NCBI GenBank assembly: GCA_902785925.1
Contig: CADAAI010000007.1
Location: 30,983 to 94,982, forward strand
DNA length: 64,000 bases
Source: an uncultured Bacteroidales bacterium
GTDB lineage: Bacteria; Bacteroidota; Bacteroidia; Bacteroidales; Muribaculaceae
Direction of reading: 5' to 3'
Numbering within the stretch: the stretch's first letter is position 1; each line of letters begins with the position of its first letter. The notes under the pieces were generated by a model. That model had not been told where the DNA came from. It worked only from the letters and a program-made list of their open reading frames with translations, and searched no databases. Position numbers and translations under genes: made by a program. Shown here piece by piece: positions 28,067-36,495 of the stretch.

Positions 28067-30823
28067 TCAAATGGAAAACGCTTTGCGGTAGTCGGTTGGG
28101 GTGAGCTTGGTGTACTGCTTGAATATTTTGGAGAAATAACTGCTTGAATCAAAGCCGCACTTCTCGGAAATCTCAGTCACTGGGTCGTCGGTAGTGCTGA
28201 GCAAATCTTTGGCAACCGAGATGCGTACCTCCCTGATGTAGCTGGCTGTGTCGATTCCTATCACGCTCTTAACTTTGCGATTGAGCTGTCGCTGGCTAAG
28301 GTTCATCTTATCGGCAATGAAAACCGAGTTCATGTTGGTATCGTCAATGTTTTTGGTGATTATTGTTTTCACTCTCTCCATGAATGCATTGTTTTTGTTA
28401 CTTACTGCTTTCGAGATGCTAGCATTTGGTACAACAGGCTCTGGGGCAGTTACATCGTTGGGCATCTTGAGTTCGAGCTGGAATTTCTCCCTAAGCATCA
28501 TGCGGCTGTTGAGCAGATTTTCGAGCAAAGCTTTAAGTTCGTTGGCGTTGAAAGGCTTAACGAGGAACGCATCAGCACCCACTGTTAGTGCTGCAAGGCG
28601 GTCCTTATCGCTGCTGCGAGCTGTGACGATGACGATGGGGATGTGGTTGAGCAGTTCGTCGCTCCTAACCATGCGGCACATCTCGAGACCGTCGATTTCT
28701 GGCATCATCAAGTCGGTAATGATAATGTCGGGTACCACTTCACGTGCTTTTTTTAGTCCCTCGTTTCCATTGGCGGCATGCACAACGGCATATTGCTCCT
28801 CAAGCACGTGCTTGATATACATTGCCACATCGTTGTTGTCCTCGACGATAAGTGCGATAGGTTTGTCATCGGTATTGGTTGATGAAAGTTCGGTAATGGT
28901 TGCAGTCATTGAGGCAATATCGTCGCTGCAGGCGGGCTGTGAAAAGATTTTAGGAACCCACTGCGGGTAACCTCCGTTATCATGCTTGACGGGGATTGTC
29001 ACGGTGAATGTGGTGCCCACGTTTTCTTGACTTTCAACTGAAATTTTACCGTTCATGGCCTCGGTCATCTGCTTCACCATTGCAAGACCAATGCCTGTGC
29101 CTAACGAAGCTTTCTCGGAATCGCCTTGGTAAAATAGATCGAAGATGTGTGGCAGGTCTTTGGCTTTGATTCCACATCCGTTGTCGCTCACTATGAGTGT
29201 TGCCTTGCTGGCGGATCGTTGCATCTTGAGTGAGATTTTACCTCCAGGATTGGTGAATTTAAGTGAGTTGGCAAGTAGGTTGGTAATGATGCTGTGGCAG
29301 TATTCAGGCACAAAGTCGATGTTGTAGTCCTGATTGTCGCTCTCGATGTCGATTTCAATGTCTTTGTCTTGTGCATTGATTCGCATGTTCTCAACAATCA
29401 TCTTGGCCATCATTGAGATGTCGCCGTGATGCCATTCTAGTGAGCCTATTGCACTGCGAACCTTCGAAATGCTGAGAAGATTGTTTACCAGCTCCATCAT
29501 TTGGTTGCCTTGATTGATGATGGCATTGTAGCGAGGCTGGTTGAGCGCATTGGGGTCTTTGGAGCGTAGGTTCTCGGCCTCGCCAAGTATCACAGTGAGA
29601 GGTGTGCGGAACTCGTGGGTCATGTTAGTGAAGAACAGGTCCTTCATTTGTTCGGCGTTTTTCTCAGCTCGTTGGGCGCGTGCTCGCAACAGATTGATGA
29701 GAAATAGTGCAACGCATCCCAGAAGTAATAAAAGTAGAGCCACCGATGTGGCAATGATAATGAGGCGTTGCCTTGTGATTGAGTGTTGTTGCTCCTCGAT
29801 GGTGATTTGCTTGTGCTGAGTCTCCAATTTGGTGGCATAATGTGCAATAAGGTCGCTGGCGGCATCGTTTGAGATGCTGTCTTTCAGGGCATTGCTCATC
29901 TTGAGGTATTCCACCACCTTGTTGTGGTTGGTGTTTGCCGGTGAGATGCCCATCAGGTAATAGTTTTGCTGGAGAATCTTTCGAGCGTTACATTCTTTAG
30001 CTAGTTGTGTGCTCTGTTCCAGGCAGTTGAGTGATTTAGCATGATTGCCCATTATGTCATACAGCCTTCCTAGACTCTTGTAAGCGAGGGCAAGTGAATA
30101 CTTGTCGGGGGTTGAGGATAGGTATTCGATGGCTTTGTTGTAGTTCTCGAGCGCCTCGCTCTTATTGTCCATAGCTGTATAAATATCGCCTTTGACGGCG
30201 ATACGGCGAGCCATGTGCATTGTATCGGCAGCTGCTGAGTCGATACTAAGGGACTTGTCGATAAATGCAAGCGCAGTATCAGTTTGGTTTAGCTTAAGGT
30301 AAATCTCGGCGGCAATGCCATATCTTATCGACAACTTGTTGGGCCGTTTAGGTTTTATTGCCTGCTCGAGCTCAATGGCCTTTTTTATGAATGGTTTGGC
30401 CTCGAGCGCTCTCTCGATTCCTAGATAGATGGCTGCCAGGTTGTTGTAACTGGAGCTTAACCGATCTTTATCTTTCAGTTTCTCGTCAATTCTTAGTCCA
30501 GCATAGCAGTTGCTCAGTGCCGAGTCGTTCATGCTGATGCGTTGGTAGCAAGCCGACAGATGCGAGTAAGCATCGCTAAGTGCCATCGAGTCACCGCCAG
30601 CGATATAGGCATCGGCCGCCATGCGCCCCATTTCGATTGATTTATTGAAATTGGCGTTGTCGTAGTAGGTGTAGGCCTCTTCCATAATACTGTCGGCAAG
30701 GAGAAGTTCGTCACTACGCTTTGTTTCGTTGGTGTTATTACAAGAGCTCGCAAAAGTAGATAGCGCTATTGCGAGCAGCGCTAAACCTGAATATATAATG
30801 TAAGATTTAATGAATTTTGTCAT
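28067..30823 (-). CDS. Hybrid two-component regulator with TPR sensor, kinase, receiver and AraC-type HTH
   Basis: 918 residues in one chain: N-terminal hydrophobic segment (1-28, ending SSC), TPR repeats about 40-300, a transmembrane helix about 350-375, histidine kinase H-box FFTNMTHEFRTPLTVI, ATPase motifs (NLLANSLKF, DNGCGI, GTGIGLAM), a receiver domain with phospho-acceptor Asp in TDLMMPEIDG, and a C-terminal AraC-type DNA-binding domain (LSQRQLNRKVKSVIG, then CGFDSSSYFSKIFKQYTKLTPTDYRK). Bacteroidetes hybrid regulators of this layout usually have beta-propeller sensors and switch on polysaccharide utilisation genes; here the sensor is TPR-based, so a protein or peptide-like signal is possible. 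The gene lies 29 bases downstream of the glycosidase-like gene on the same strand, so the two are probably co-transcribed. Confidence 0.95.
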   Translation of the reverse strand: MTKFIKSYIIYSGLALLAIALSTFASSCNNTNETKRSDELLLADSIMEEAYTYYDNANFNKSIEMGRMAADAYIAGGDSMALSDAYSHLSACYQRISMNDSALSNCYAGLRIDEKLKDKDRLSSSYNNLAAIYLGIERALEAKPFIKKAIELEQAIKPKRPNKLSIRYGIAAEIYLKLNQTDTALAFIDKSLSIDSAAADTMHMARRIAVKGDIYTAMDNKSEALENYNKAIEYLSSTPDKYSLALAYKSLGRLYDIMGNHAKSLNCLEQSTQLAKECNARKILQQNYYLMGISPANTNHNKVVEYLKMSNALKDSISNDAASDLIAHYATKLETQHKQITIEEQQHSITRQRLIIIATSVALLLLLLGCVALFLINLLRARAQRAEKNAEQMKDLFFTNMTHEFRTPLTVILGEAENLRSKDPNALNQPRYNAIINQGNQMMELVNNLLSISKVRSAIGSLEWHHGDISMMAKMIVENMRINAQDKDIEIDIESDNQDYNIDFVPEYCHSIITNLLANSLKFTNPGGKISLKMQRSASKATLIVSDNGCGIKAKDLPHIFDLFYQGDSEKASLGTGIGLAMVKQMTEAMNGKISVESQENVGTTFTVTIPVKHDNGGYPQWVPKIFSQPACSDDIASMTATITELSSTNTDDKPIALIVEDNNDVAMYIKHVLEEQYAVVHAANGNEGLKKAREVVPDIIITDLMMPEIDGLEMCRMVRSDELLNHIPIVIVTARSSDKDRLAALTVGADAFLVKPFNANELKALLENLLNSRMMLREKFQLELKMPNDVTAPEPVVPNASISKAVSNKNNAFMERVKTIITKNIDDTNMNSVFIADKMNLSQRQLNRKVKSVIGIDTASYIREVRISVAKDLLSTTDDPVTEISEKCGFDSSSYFSKIFKQYTKLTPTDYRKAFSI

Positions 30824-30852
30824 TGTTGTGATTGACCGATGGATTAGGTTTT

Positions 30853-33477
30853 TTAGTGTTTCTTAATAAGGCGAATGTGGTCGAGAAGGAGATTTGTGTT
30901 TTGCTGTTTCTTGCTGCGACGCAGCGTGATTATGTTTTTCCCTTTGAGGAGCTTTAAACTCAGGTGACTGCTGTAATCCATGCGCATCCACTGGTCATCG
31001 CCAAGTTGTGCGAGGGCAAGCATTCCCTGGTTGTGGCCGTTGGCGAGCACTTGCAGCATGTAGCACGGTTGAGTCCATGAAACAGGGCCATTACCGTTGG
31101 AATATAACACTTCAATGATGTATTCGCCAGCTTCCTCGGCATATACTGGGATGTTTATCGATGTGCTGTCATCAAGCTGAATGGGATGATGGCTCATTGC
31201 CGTTGGGAATAAAGTGGAGGTAAGTTGGGGGTATAAGCCGGCGAGGTGATAGCAATGTGCCGCTGTGGTGATGTAGTGTGGCCGCGAGATGAAGCCGTGG
31301 CCATACTTGTTTATGGCAACGATAGTGTAGTTGCGATAGGTGACGGTGTCGCGGGTACCAAGCACCGAGTCACGCATTGAGTAGGTGGGTTCGCCGTTTA
31401 TTAGGATTCGGTAACCTAGGGCAGGATTGTAGGTGTAATTGGTGCCGTAAAATCCGTTCCACAGCCACTGTGGGGTCTCGGGCAGCACTTTCATCTTTTG
31501 GGCAACAGTAGTAACACCCGAACCTGTGTAGTTGTTGTTCATTGTTATCACGATTTCGTGATTGCCCTCTAGATTGCCATTGATGAAATTGTCGTCGAGG
31601 GTCTTTCCGTCGAGCGTGATCTTTGCGAAATCATCGCCAGTGCCCTTGACGGTGATGTTGAGGATGGCATTGCGATAGGCAAAACCCTTTATGGTTTTAG
31701 CGCCACCAAAGCACACGGGAACCTTGGGGTTAAGCTCAATGCCTCCAGGTAGGAAGTTCATGCCTGCTATTACACGCAGCACCATGGCAATGTTGCCGGC
31801 TGCGTTGCCTTGAGGATTGCCATAGTCGAGCAGCTCGCCAGTGGTAGCATTGCAGCTAGTGCTGCACGATGCTGCCATAGCCTGTTGGAATATTAGTGCT
31901 CCCAACCCACGCCTTAGCATTGCCATGTTGTTGGCCTTAGCAGCAGCCATGTTCCACATAGCTTGCACCATAGGTATTACAGTGTTGTTAAGCCCTGTTC
32001 CCACACCAGCACGGTTGGGGTAGAGTAGTGGTACACCAAAGTTGGTGATAGGAGTCTCTTTGATTAACGCCTCGGTGCGGTCGTCGTCGGCAATGTCCCA
32101 CAGGATGGCTAGAGCGTGCCCCATGTTGTCGACACATGGCGACATGATACTCGTTACTCCGCCATAGAGGTATTGAGAGTAGCATCCCCTTGCCTCATTC
32201 CATAAGCGGTGATTTATGCAGTCCTTCAGATGGCTGGCGTGAGTATCATAATCTTCGTTAAGCTCAAACTCGTCGGCTATTTGTCCAAGCAGGGTGTAGG
32301 TATGCTCTACGATAGCATTTGCTACGAGAGGCATTGTTTCATAGGCGTCGTTGGCTGTGGCCCATGCCGGGTAATATTGCGATGTGTAACGTGAAGTGTA
32401 GGGGCACAGGGCGTGATATAAGCCTGTTGAATTGTCGGGTAGATAATCCTTGCTGTCGGCAATGCTTTTGATGATTACTTTATAGGCATAGCCAAGCCAC
32501 GATTTATCGCCAGTTGCGCAGTACACACTCCATGCAGCCTGCGACCAAATCAGTTCATTAGCAAGAGAGGCGAGAGTGCGCTCACTACCTTGGGTGTTGA
32601 TAACGCTGTCGACAACCATCGATTTGAGAGTTTCCATCGACTTGAGAGGCTGCAGATAGGCGAGTGATAGTGCTATATCGTAACACTCGCTTGCCACCAA
32701 GGTCGAATTTGATGATTGATGAGTGCCAGCCTCTATCTGCTCAATCGACATGTTGTAGATGGCGTTCATGATGTTCTGCTTCGAATTGTAGGCAGGCAAA
32801 GCTGTCGACTCAGCTTGAATTGATGATGTCCAGCCAGTGTACAGGATGGGTTGCTTGGCTTCGAGTGGCACATTGACGTTGTAGATGCCGCCTGAGTTTG
32901 GTGCCTCATCAAACCTCACTTTGATTGGTTGTGCTAGAGCACTTGTTGTTATCGCCAACTCAAGTTCAGCTCTCTCAAAGTCTTGGAGGTAGATGGTGTC
33001 GCGCGTTGGGGTTACAAATGTTCCTGTTTCGTTTAATGTCCTAACCATGGTGCTCATGTCGATGTTGAGCTTCAAGTTTATAGGCATGGCAACACAATGG
33101 GTTGATGTTGCTTTGAGGGTATCGGGCTTGAAGGCAGTAATTATAGTGCTATCGCCCATGTTGTCAATGTCGATGTGATGGTAGTGCGCTGGTAACAATT
33201 CAATGTCGCGATTCCCAATAATCAGCCTCAACTTAATCACGTTGTCGATCGAGTCGATGCCAGGTGTTTGATAATTGGTCACGATGCTATATCCATCGGG
33301 TGAGTAGGCTGTAAATTGCCCCATAGTCACGCTGTCGCTGGTTACAGTGATGTCTTCGTTCTCAACTATCATCTCGTTGCGCATGTTGCCATAATCACAC
33401 GACATTATTGTTGTGGCGAGAGCGATTACTAGCCACAACATCACGCAAAGCCTTATTTTATTAATGCTAAAGTGCAT
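30853..33477 (-). CDS. Six-hairpin glycosidase-like lipoprotein with C-terminal beta domain
   Basis: 874 residues with a lipoprotein signal (ALATTIMSC, Cys27). Residues 30-230 are beta-rich; about 240-590 form a helical repeat domain resembling (alpha/alpha)6 glycosidases (LIWSQAAWSVYCATGDKSWLGYAYKVI, then SGLYHALCPYTSRYTSQYYPAWATANDAYETMPLVANAIV, then WNEARGCYSQYL, then PNRAGVGTGLNNTVIPMVQAMWNMAAAK). Residues 690-870 look like a carbohydrate-binding beta-sandwich (EAGEYIIEVLYSNGNGPVSW, then LKLLKGKNIITLRR). I cannot assign a GH family or substrate. No SusC/SusD pair adjoins it, only the hybrid regulator downstream. The ATG at 33477 is kept because residues 7-9 supply the positive charge the signal needs, although the predicted promoter is only nine bases away. 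Confidence 0.8.
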   Translation of the reverse strand: MHFSINKIRLCVMLWLVIALATTIMSCDYGNMRNEMIVENEDITVTSDSVTMGQFTAYSPDGYSIVTNYQTPGIDSIDNVIKLRLIIGNRDIELLPAHYHHIDIDNMGDSTIITAFKPDTLKATSTHCVAMPINLKLNIDMSTMVRTLNETGTFVTPTRDTIYLQDFERAELELAITTSALAQPIKVRFDEAPNSGGIYNVNVPLEAKQPILYTGWTSSIQAESTALPAYNSKQNIMNAIYNMSIEQIEAGTHQSSNSTLVASECYDIALSLAYLQPLKSMETLKSMVVDSVINTQGSERTLASLANELIWSQAAWSVYCATGDKSWLGYAYKVIIKSIADSKDYLPDNSTGLYHALCPYTSRYTSQYYPAWATANDAYETMPLVANAIVEHTYTLLGQIADEFELNEDYDTHASHLKDCINHRLWNEARGCYSQYLYGGVTSIMSPCVDNMGHALAILWDIADDDRTEALIKETPITNFGVPLLYPNRAGVGTGLNNTVIPMVQAMWNMAAAKANNMAMLRRGLGALIFQQAMAASCSTSCNATTGELLDYGNPQGNAAGNIAMVLRVIAGMNFLPGGIELNPKVPVCFGGAKTIKGFAYRNAILNITVKGTGDDFAKITLDGKTLDDNFINGNLEGNHEIVITMNNNYTGSGVTTVAQKMKVLPETPQWLWNGFYGTNYTYNPALGYRILINGEPTYSMRDSVLGTRDTVTYRNYTIVAINKYGHGFISRPHYITTAAHCYHLAGLYPQLTSTLFPTAMSHHPIQLDDSTSINIPVYAEEAGEYIIEVLYSNGNGPVSWTQPCYMLQVLANGHNQGMLALAQLGDDQWMRMDYSSHLSLKLLKGKNIITLRRSKKQQNTNLLLDHIRLIKKH

Positions 33478-33485
33478 TTATATTG

Positions 33486-33493
33486 CAAAGATA
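33486..33493 (-). promoter_or_regulatory. -7 box of the glycosidase/regulator operon
   Basis: TATCTTTG on the minus strand ends nine bases from the ATG at 33477, implying a leader of only a few bases. It overlaps one TTGCAA hexamer (33483-33488). Confidence 0.5.
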
Positions 33494-33533
33494 GGCGTTT
33501 TTTTGGAAACGAACATCACCACTTTGATTTTTT

Positions 33534-33550
33534 TTGCAACTAGGTTGCAA
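33534..33550. promoter_or_regulatory. Candidate operator palindrome at the metal-ATPase promoter
   Basis: TTGCAAC-TAG-GTTGCAA is a perfect 7-3-7 inverted repeat, immediately upstream of the -7 box of the ATPase gene, in the -15 to -35 region. Another half-site TTGCAAC (33567-33573) overlaps the predicted transcription start and a TTGCAA lies at 33483-33488. A metal-responsive repressor or activator site is a reasonable inference; no regulator gene is next to it. Confidence 0.55.
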
Positions 33551-33561
33551 GAAGAATGTCC

Positions 33562-33569
33562 TAACTTTG
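33562..33569 (+). promoter_or_regulatory. -7 box of the metal ATPase gene
   Basis: TAACTTTG, 24 bases before the ATG at 33593; the candidate operator lies just upstream and replaces a standard -33 spacing. Confidence 0.55.
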
Positions 33570-33592
33570 CAACAAAAATATAACATAACATT

Positions 33593-35668
33593 ATGACACA
33601 CGAACACGACCATAACCACAATCATTGCGATACGTGCTCTCACGAGCATCATCACGAGCATCATCATGAGCATAGTCACGAGCATCATCATGAGCAAAAA
33701 CATGAACATTGCCATGAGCATCACGAGCATTGCCATTGCCACGACCATCATCACAATCATGATCACGGTCATGAACACCACCATCATGATCATGACACTA
33801 AGTCGACGCTTTTTTTAATAGGTGTTACTGCAGTGTTGCTGGCGATAGCAGTTTATATAGAGAAGTCTTTTAATCTTTCCACTTGGCAATTGCTCCTCAT
33901 TTACCTTATTCCTTATCTGCTCATAGGCCATAGCACCCTCAAAGAAGCTGCCGAGGGACTGGCACATGGCGATGCTTTCAACGAGCATTTCCTTATGTCA
34001 ATCGCAACAATAGGAGCATTGTGCATTGGTTTCTTGCCTGGTGCCGAGACACAATTTCCCGAGGCGGTATTTGTAATGCTTTTCTTCCAAGTGGGCGAAC
34101 TATTCGAAGGCTATGCCGAGGGGAAAAGCCGCGAAAGTATAGCACACTTGATGGATATTCGTCCCGATGTTGCCAATGTGGAACGCAATGGAGAATTGCT
34201 CACGGTAAGTCCAGAGCAGGTCGAGGTGGGGGAGATTATCGTAATCAAACCTGGCGAGAAAGTGCCTCTCGATGGTGTGGTGGCCGAGGGTAATACTGCA
34301 CTCAACACCGTGGCTCTCACTGGCGAGAGCGTTCCTCGTGATGCTGCTGCTGGCGACGAGGTTATATCGGGGTGTGTCAATCTTTCAGGTGTGATAAAAG
34401 TGCGCACTACCAAGAGTTTTGGCGAGAGCACTGTGTCGAAGATTATCGAACTTGTTGAGCATAGCGGTGACAAGAAATCGAAGGCCGAGACATTCATCAC
34501 TCGTTTTGCGCGTATCTATACTCCAATAGTGGTGATTGCTGCTGTGTTGCTTGCTGTAGTGCCGCTGTTTTTCGGTGGAGCGTTCCACACATGGCTATAT
34601 CGTGCCTTAATGTTCTTGATTGTGTCGTGCCCCTGTGCATTGGTAATCAGTGTGCCACTGGCATTCTTCGGTGGGATAGGCGGGGCATCGCGTCAGGGCA
34701 TCCTCATCAAGGGAACAAGCTATATGGATGTGCTGGCCCAAGTGGGAACTATCGTCCTTGATAAGACTGGGACGTTGACTCATGGGCAGTTTGAGGTGAC
34801 CTCGGTGCATCCCAATACGTGTGACGAGCACCATTTGCTTCATCTAGCTGCTCATGTAGAGCATTTCTCTACTCACCCAATAGGTGCAGCGCTGCGAGAC
34901 GCCTTTCCCGATGAGGCAACCGACGGTTGCTTGGTGACCGACGTAGAGGAGATTGCTGGACAAGGTGTGCGTGCTACCGTGGCTGGCGACGTGGTGTGCG
35001 TGGGTAACACTCGCATGATGGATGCTGTGGGGGCCAAGTGGCGCGACTGCCCACATGTGGGTACCATCATACATGTGTCTATCAATGGGGATTATGCAGG
35101 GCACATTGTCATCAATGACAAGATTAAAGACGAGAGCGCACGAGCTATCGCAGAGCTCAAAGCCATTGGAGTAGAGCGAGTTGTGATGCTCACAGGCGAT
35201 CGCGTAGAAGTGGGTGAGGATGTTGCACATAAACTGGGAATAGGGGAGCACTACTCTGGGCTCATGCCTGCTGACAAGGTCGAGCATGTGGAGAAGCTGC
35301 TTAGCGAGAAAACTGCAGGTAAGACTCTCGCTTTTGTTGGCGATGGCATAAACGACGCGCCAGTACTTGCCCGTGCCGATGTTGGCATCGCTATGGGCGG
35401 ATTAGGTAGCGACGCCGCTATTGAGGCTGCCGACGTGGTGCTGATGGATGATAAACCCACAAAGATTGCACATGCGATAAAAATCGCCCGACGTACTCTT
35501 GGTATCGCACGTCAGAATGTGTGGTTCGCCATTGGAGTTAAACTTGCGGTGCTTGTGCTTGCCACCTTGGGTGTTGCAACAATGTGGATGGCAGTCTTTG
35601 CCGATGTCGGTGTTACAGTTCTAGCAGTGCTTAACTCGATGCGTGCGCTTAATTCAATGCATAATTGA
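33593..35668 (+). CDS. P1B-type zinc/cadmium/lead-exporting ATPase with His-rich N-terminus
   Basis: 691 residues. The first 68 residues hold 36 His and 5 Cys in HEHHH-like clusters, in place of the usual heavy-metal-associated (HMA) domain. Then come membrane helices, the actuator motif LTGESVP, the metal-site CPC in SCPCALVIS (about 345), the phosphorylated Asp in DKTGTLTH (about 389), GDGINDAP, and the final helices with K in AIGVKLAVL and DVG in AVFADVGVTV, the combination that marks zinc/cadmium/lead transporters (ZntA group) rather than copper pumps. It should pump divalent metal out of the cytoplasm at the cost of ATP. The His tract may buffer or sense metal. The promoter carries a palindrome (33534-33550). 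Divergent from the glycosidase-like gene. Substrate group is well supported, the exact metal is not. Confidence 0.95.
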   Translation: MTHEHDHNHNHCDTCSHEHHHEHHHEHSHEHHHEQKHEHCHEHHEHCHCHDHHHNHDHGHEHHHHDHDTKSTLFLIGVTAVLLAIAVYIEKSFNLSTWQLLLIYLIPYLLIGHSTLKEAAEGLAHGDAFNEHFLMSIATIGALCIGFLPGAETQFPEAVFVMLFFQVGELFEGYAEGKSRESIAHLMDIRPDVANVERNGELLTVSPEQVEVGEIIVIKPGEKVPLDGVVAEGNTALNTVALTGESVPRDAAAGDEVISGCVNLSGVIKVRTTKSFGESTVSKIIELVEHSGDKKSKAETFITRFARIYTPIVVIAAVLLAVVPLFFGGAFHTWLYRALMFLIVSCPCALVISVPLAFFGGIGGASRQGILIKGTSYMDVLAQVGTIVLDKTGTLTHGQFEVTSVHPNTCDEHHLLHLAAHVEHFSTHPIGAALRDAFPDEATDGCLVTDVEEIAGQGVRATVAGDVVCVGNTRMMDAVGAKWRDCPHVGTIIHVSINGDYAGHIVINDKIKDESARAIAELKAIGVERVVMLTGDRVEVGEDVAHKLGIGEHYSGLMPADKVEHVEKLLSEKTAGKTLAFVGDGINDAPVLARADVGIAMGGLGSDAAIEAADVVLMDDKPTKIAHAIKIARRTLGIARQNVWFAIGVKLAVLVLATLGVATMWMAVFADVGVTVLAVLNSMRALNSMHN

Positions 35669-35734
35669 TGAAACTCGCCGATCGCACACCGTGCTTTGCA
35701 CGACTAATGCTGCTCACTCCATCTAGCTGAAGGT

Positions 35735-36406
35735 TCACAATTCAGTGGAGAGGGAAAAGAGTGTTAGCAACTGGCTGAAATCATCAATGAGGTAATCTGG
35801 ATTGGATTTCTCAAGGTAATCTCTTGGAGAATTGCCGTAGGTTACGGCGCAGGTCTTAATGGCTGCGTTTTGTCCCATAGCAATGTCGACAGGCATGTCG
35901 CCAACCATAAGGGCATCTGAGGCATCAATTTGCATAACCTTAAGTATGTATAACACAGCCTCGGGGTCGGGTTTGGCTTTGTCGACGTTGTCGACTCCCA
36001 CCACCGTTGCGAAGTGTTGCTTAATTTTTAGTATCTCAAGTAATTCTACAAGGGAACTGTGACCGCGTGACGAAGCCACACTCATTGTGACGCCTTGTTG
36101 ATTGAGCATACTCAGCGTTTCGGCCACATGTTGGAAGAGTGTGGGGGTAAGTGAGGACTTGTTGGCATCGAAGATGTCGCAATAGGTGCTGGCACATTCC
36201 AGAGCTTCCATCTCACTCATGTCAGGATAGATGTGAGTGAAGCAGTCCTTGAGCGGCAACCCAATCACTCGTTTAATAGACTCTGGATTTGCCACACGAA
36301 GGCCTTTCTCTCGCATTGTCGCCTGCATTGTGGCAAAGATGATGCGCGATGTGTCGGCAATGGTGCCGTCGAAGTCAAAAATTATATGCTTGAATTTCGT
36401 GCTCAC
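35735..36406 (-). CDS. HAD-superfamily phosphatase, phosphoglycolate phosphatase-like
   Basis: 223 residues from GTG 36406. Motif I is IIFDFDGTIADT with the nucleophile Asp, motif II is in SVASSRGH, motif III/IV includes KPDPEAVLYIL and MVGDMPVDIAMGQNA; the cap lies between motif I and II (about 20-85). This is the subfamily IA pattern of phosphoglycolate phosphatases and pyrophosphatases, so a small cytoplasmic phosphate ester is the likely substrate; no closer call is possible. The longest frame would start at TTG 36415, but this is part of a -7 box (TAAATTTG, 36420-36413), so GTG 36406 is preferred. It is convergent with the metal ATPase gene; the gap of 66 bases holds no clear terminator. 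Confidence 0.88.
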   Translation of the reverse strand: MSTKFKHIIFDFDGTIADTSRIIFATMQATMREKGLRVANPESIKRVIGLPLKDCFTHIYPDMSEMEALECASTYCDIFDANKSSLTPTLFQHVAETLSMLNQQGVTMSVASSRGHSSLVELLEILKIKQHFATVVGVDNVDKAKPDPEAVLYILKVMQIDASDALMVGDMPVDIAMGQNAAIKTCAVTYGNSPRDYLEKSNPDYLIDDFSQLLTLFSLSTEL

Positions 36407-36412
36407 GAAGTG

Positions 36413-36420
36413 CAAATTTA
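36413..36420 (-). promoter_or_regulatory. -7 box abutting the HAD gene
   Basis: TAAATTTG on the minus strand, ending six bases before the GTG at 36406. It overlaps the alternative TTG start. No ideal -33 TTG. Confidence 0.4.
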
Positions 36421-36463
36421 CAATATTTAGTCAATAAAACGGTTAAGAACTGAAAAAAATGAC

Positions 36464-36471
36464 TACTTTTG
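36464..36471 (+). promoter_or_regulatory. -7 box of the ABC importer operon
   Basis: TACTTTTG, 23 bases before the ATG at 36495; no ideal -33 TTG. Confidence 0.5.
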
Positions 36472-36495
36472 TAGGTTATAAATGTGGATAACCTA
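36472..36495. promoter_or_regulatory. Inverted repeat between promoter and start of the ABC importer operon
   Basis: TAGGTTAT, eight bases, ATAACCTA: a perfect 8-8-8 inverted repeat that begins right after the -7 box and ends on the A of the start codon. As it covers the expected transcription start, a DNA operator is as likely as an RNA hairpin that hides the start. Confidence 0.5.

Noticed and set aside
33467..33793. Minus-strand Met/Val-rich frame
   Set aside because: Antisense of the histidine tract of the metal ATPase (CAT/CAC read backwards gives Met and Val).
35669..35734. Terminator between the metal ATPase and HAD genes
   Set aside because: Only a five-bp CGTGC/GCACG stem without a T-run is present.
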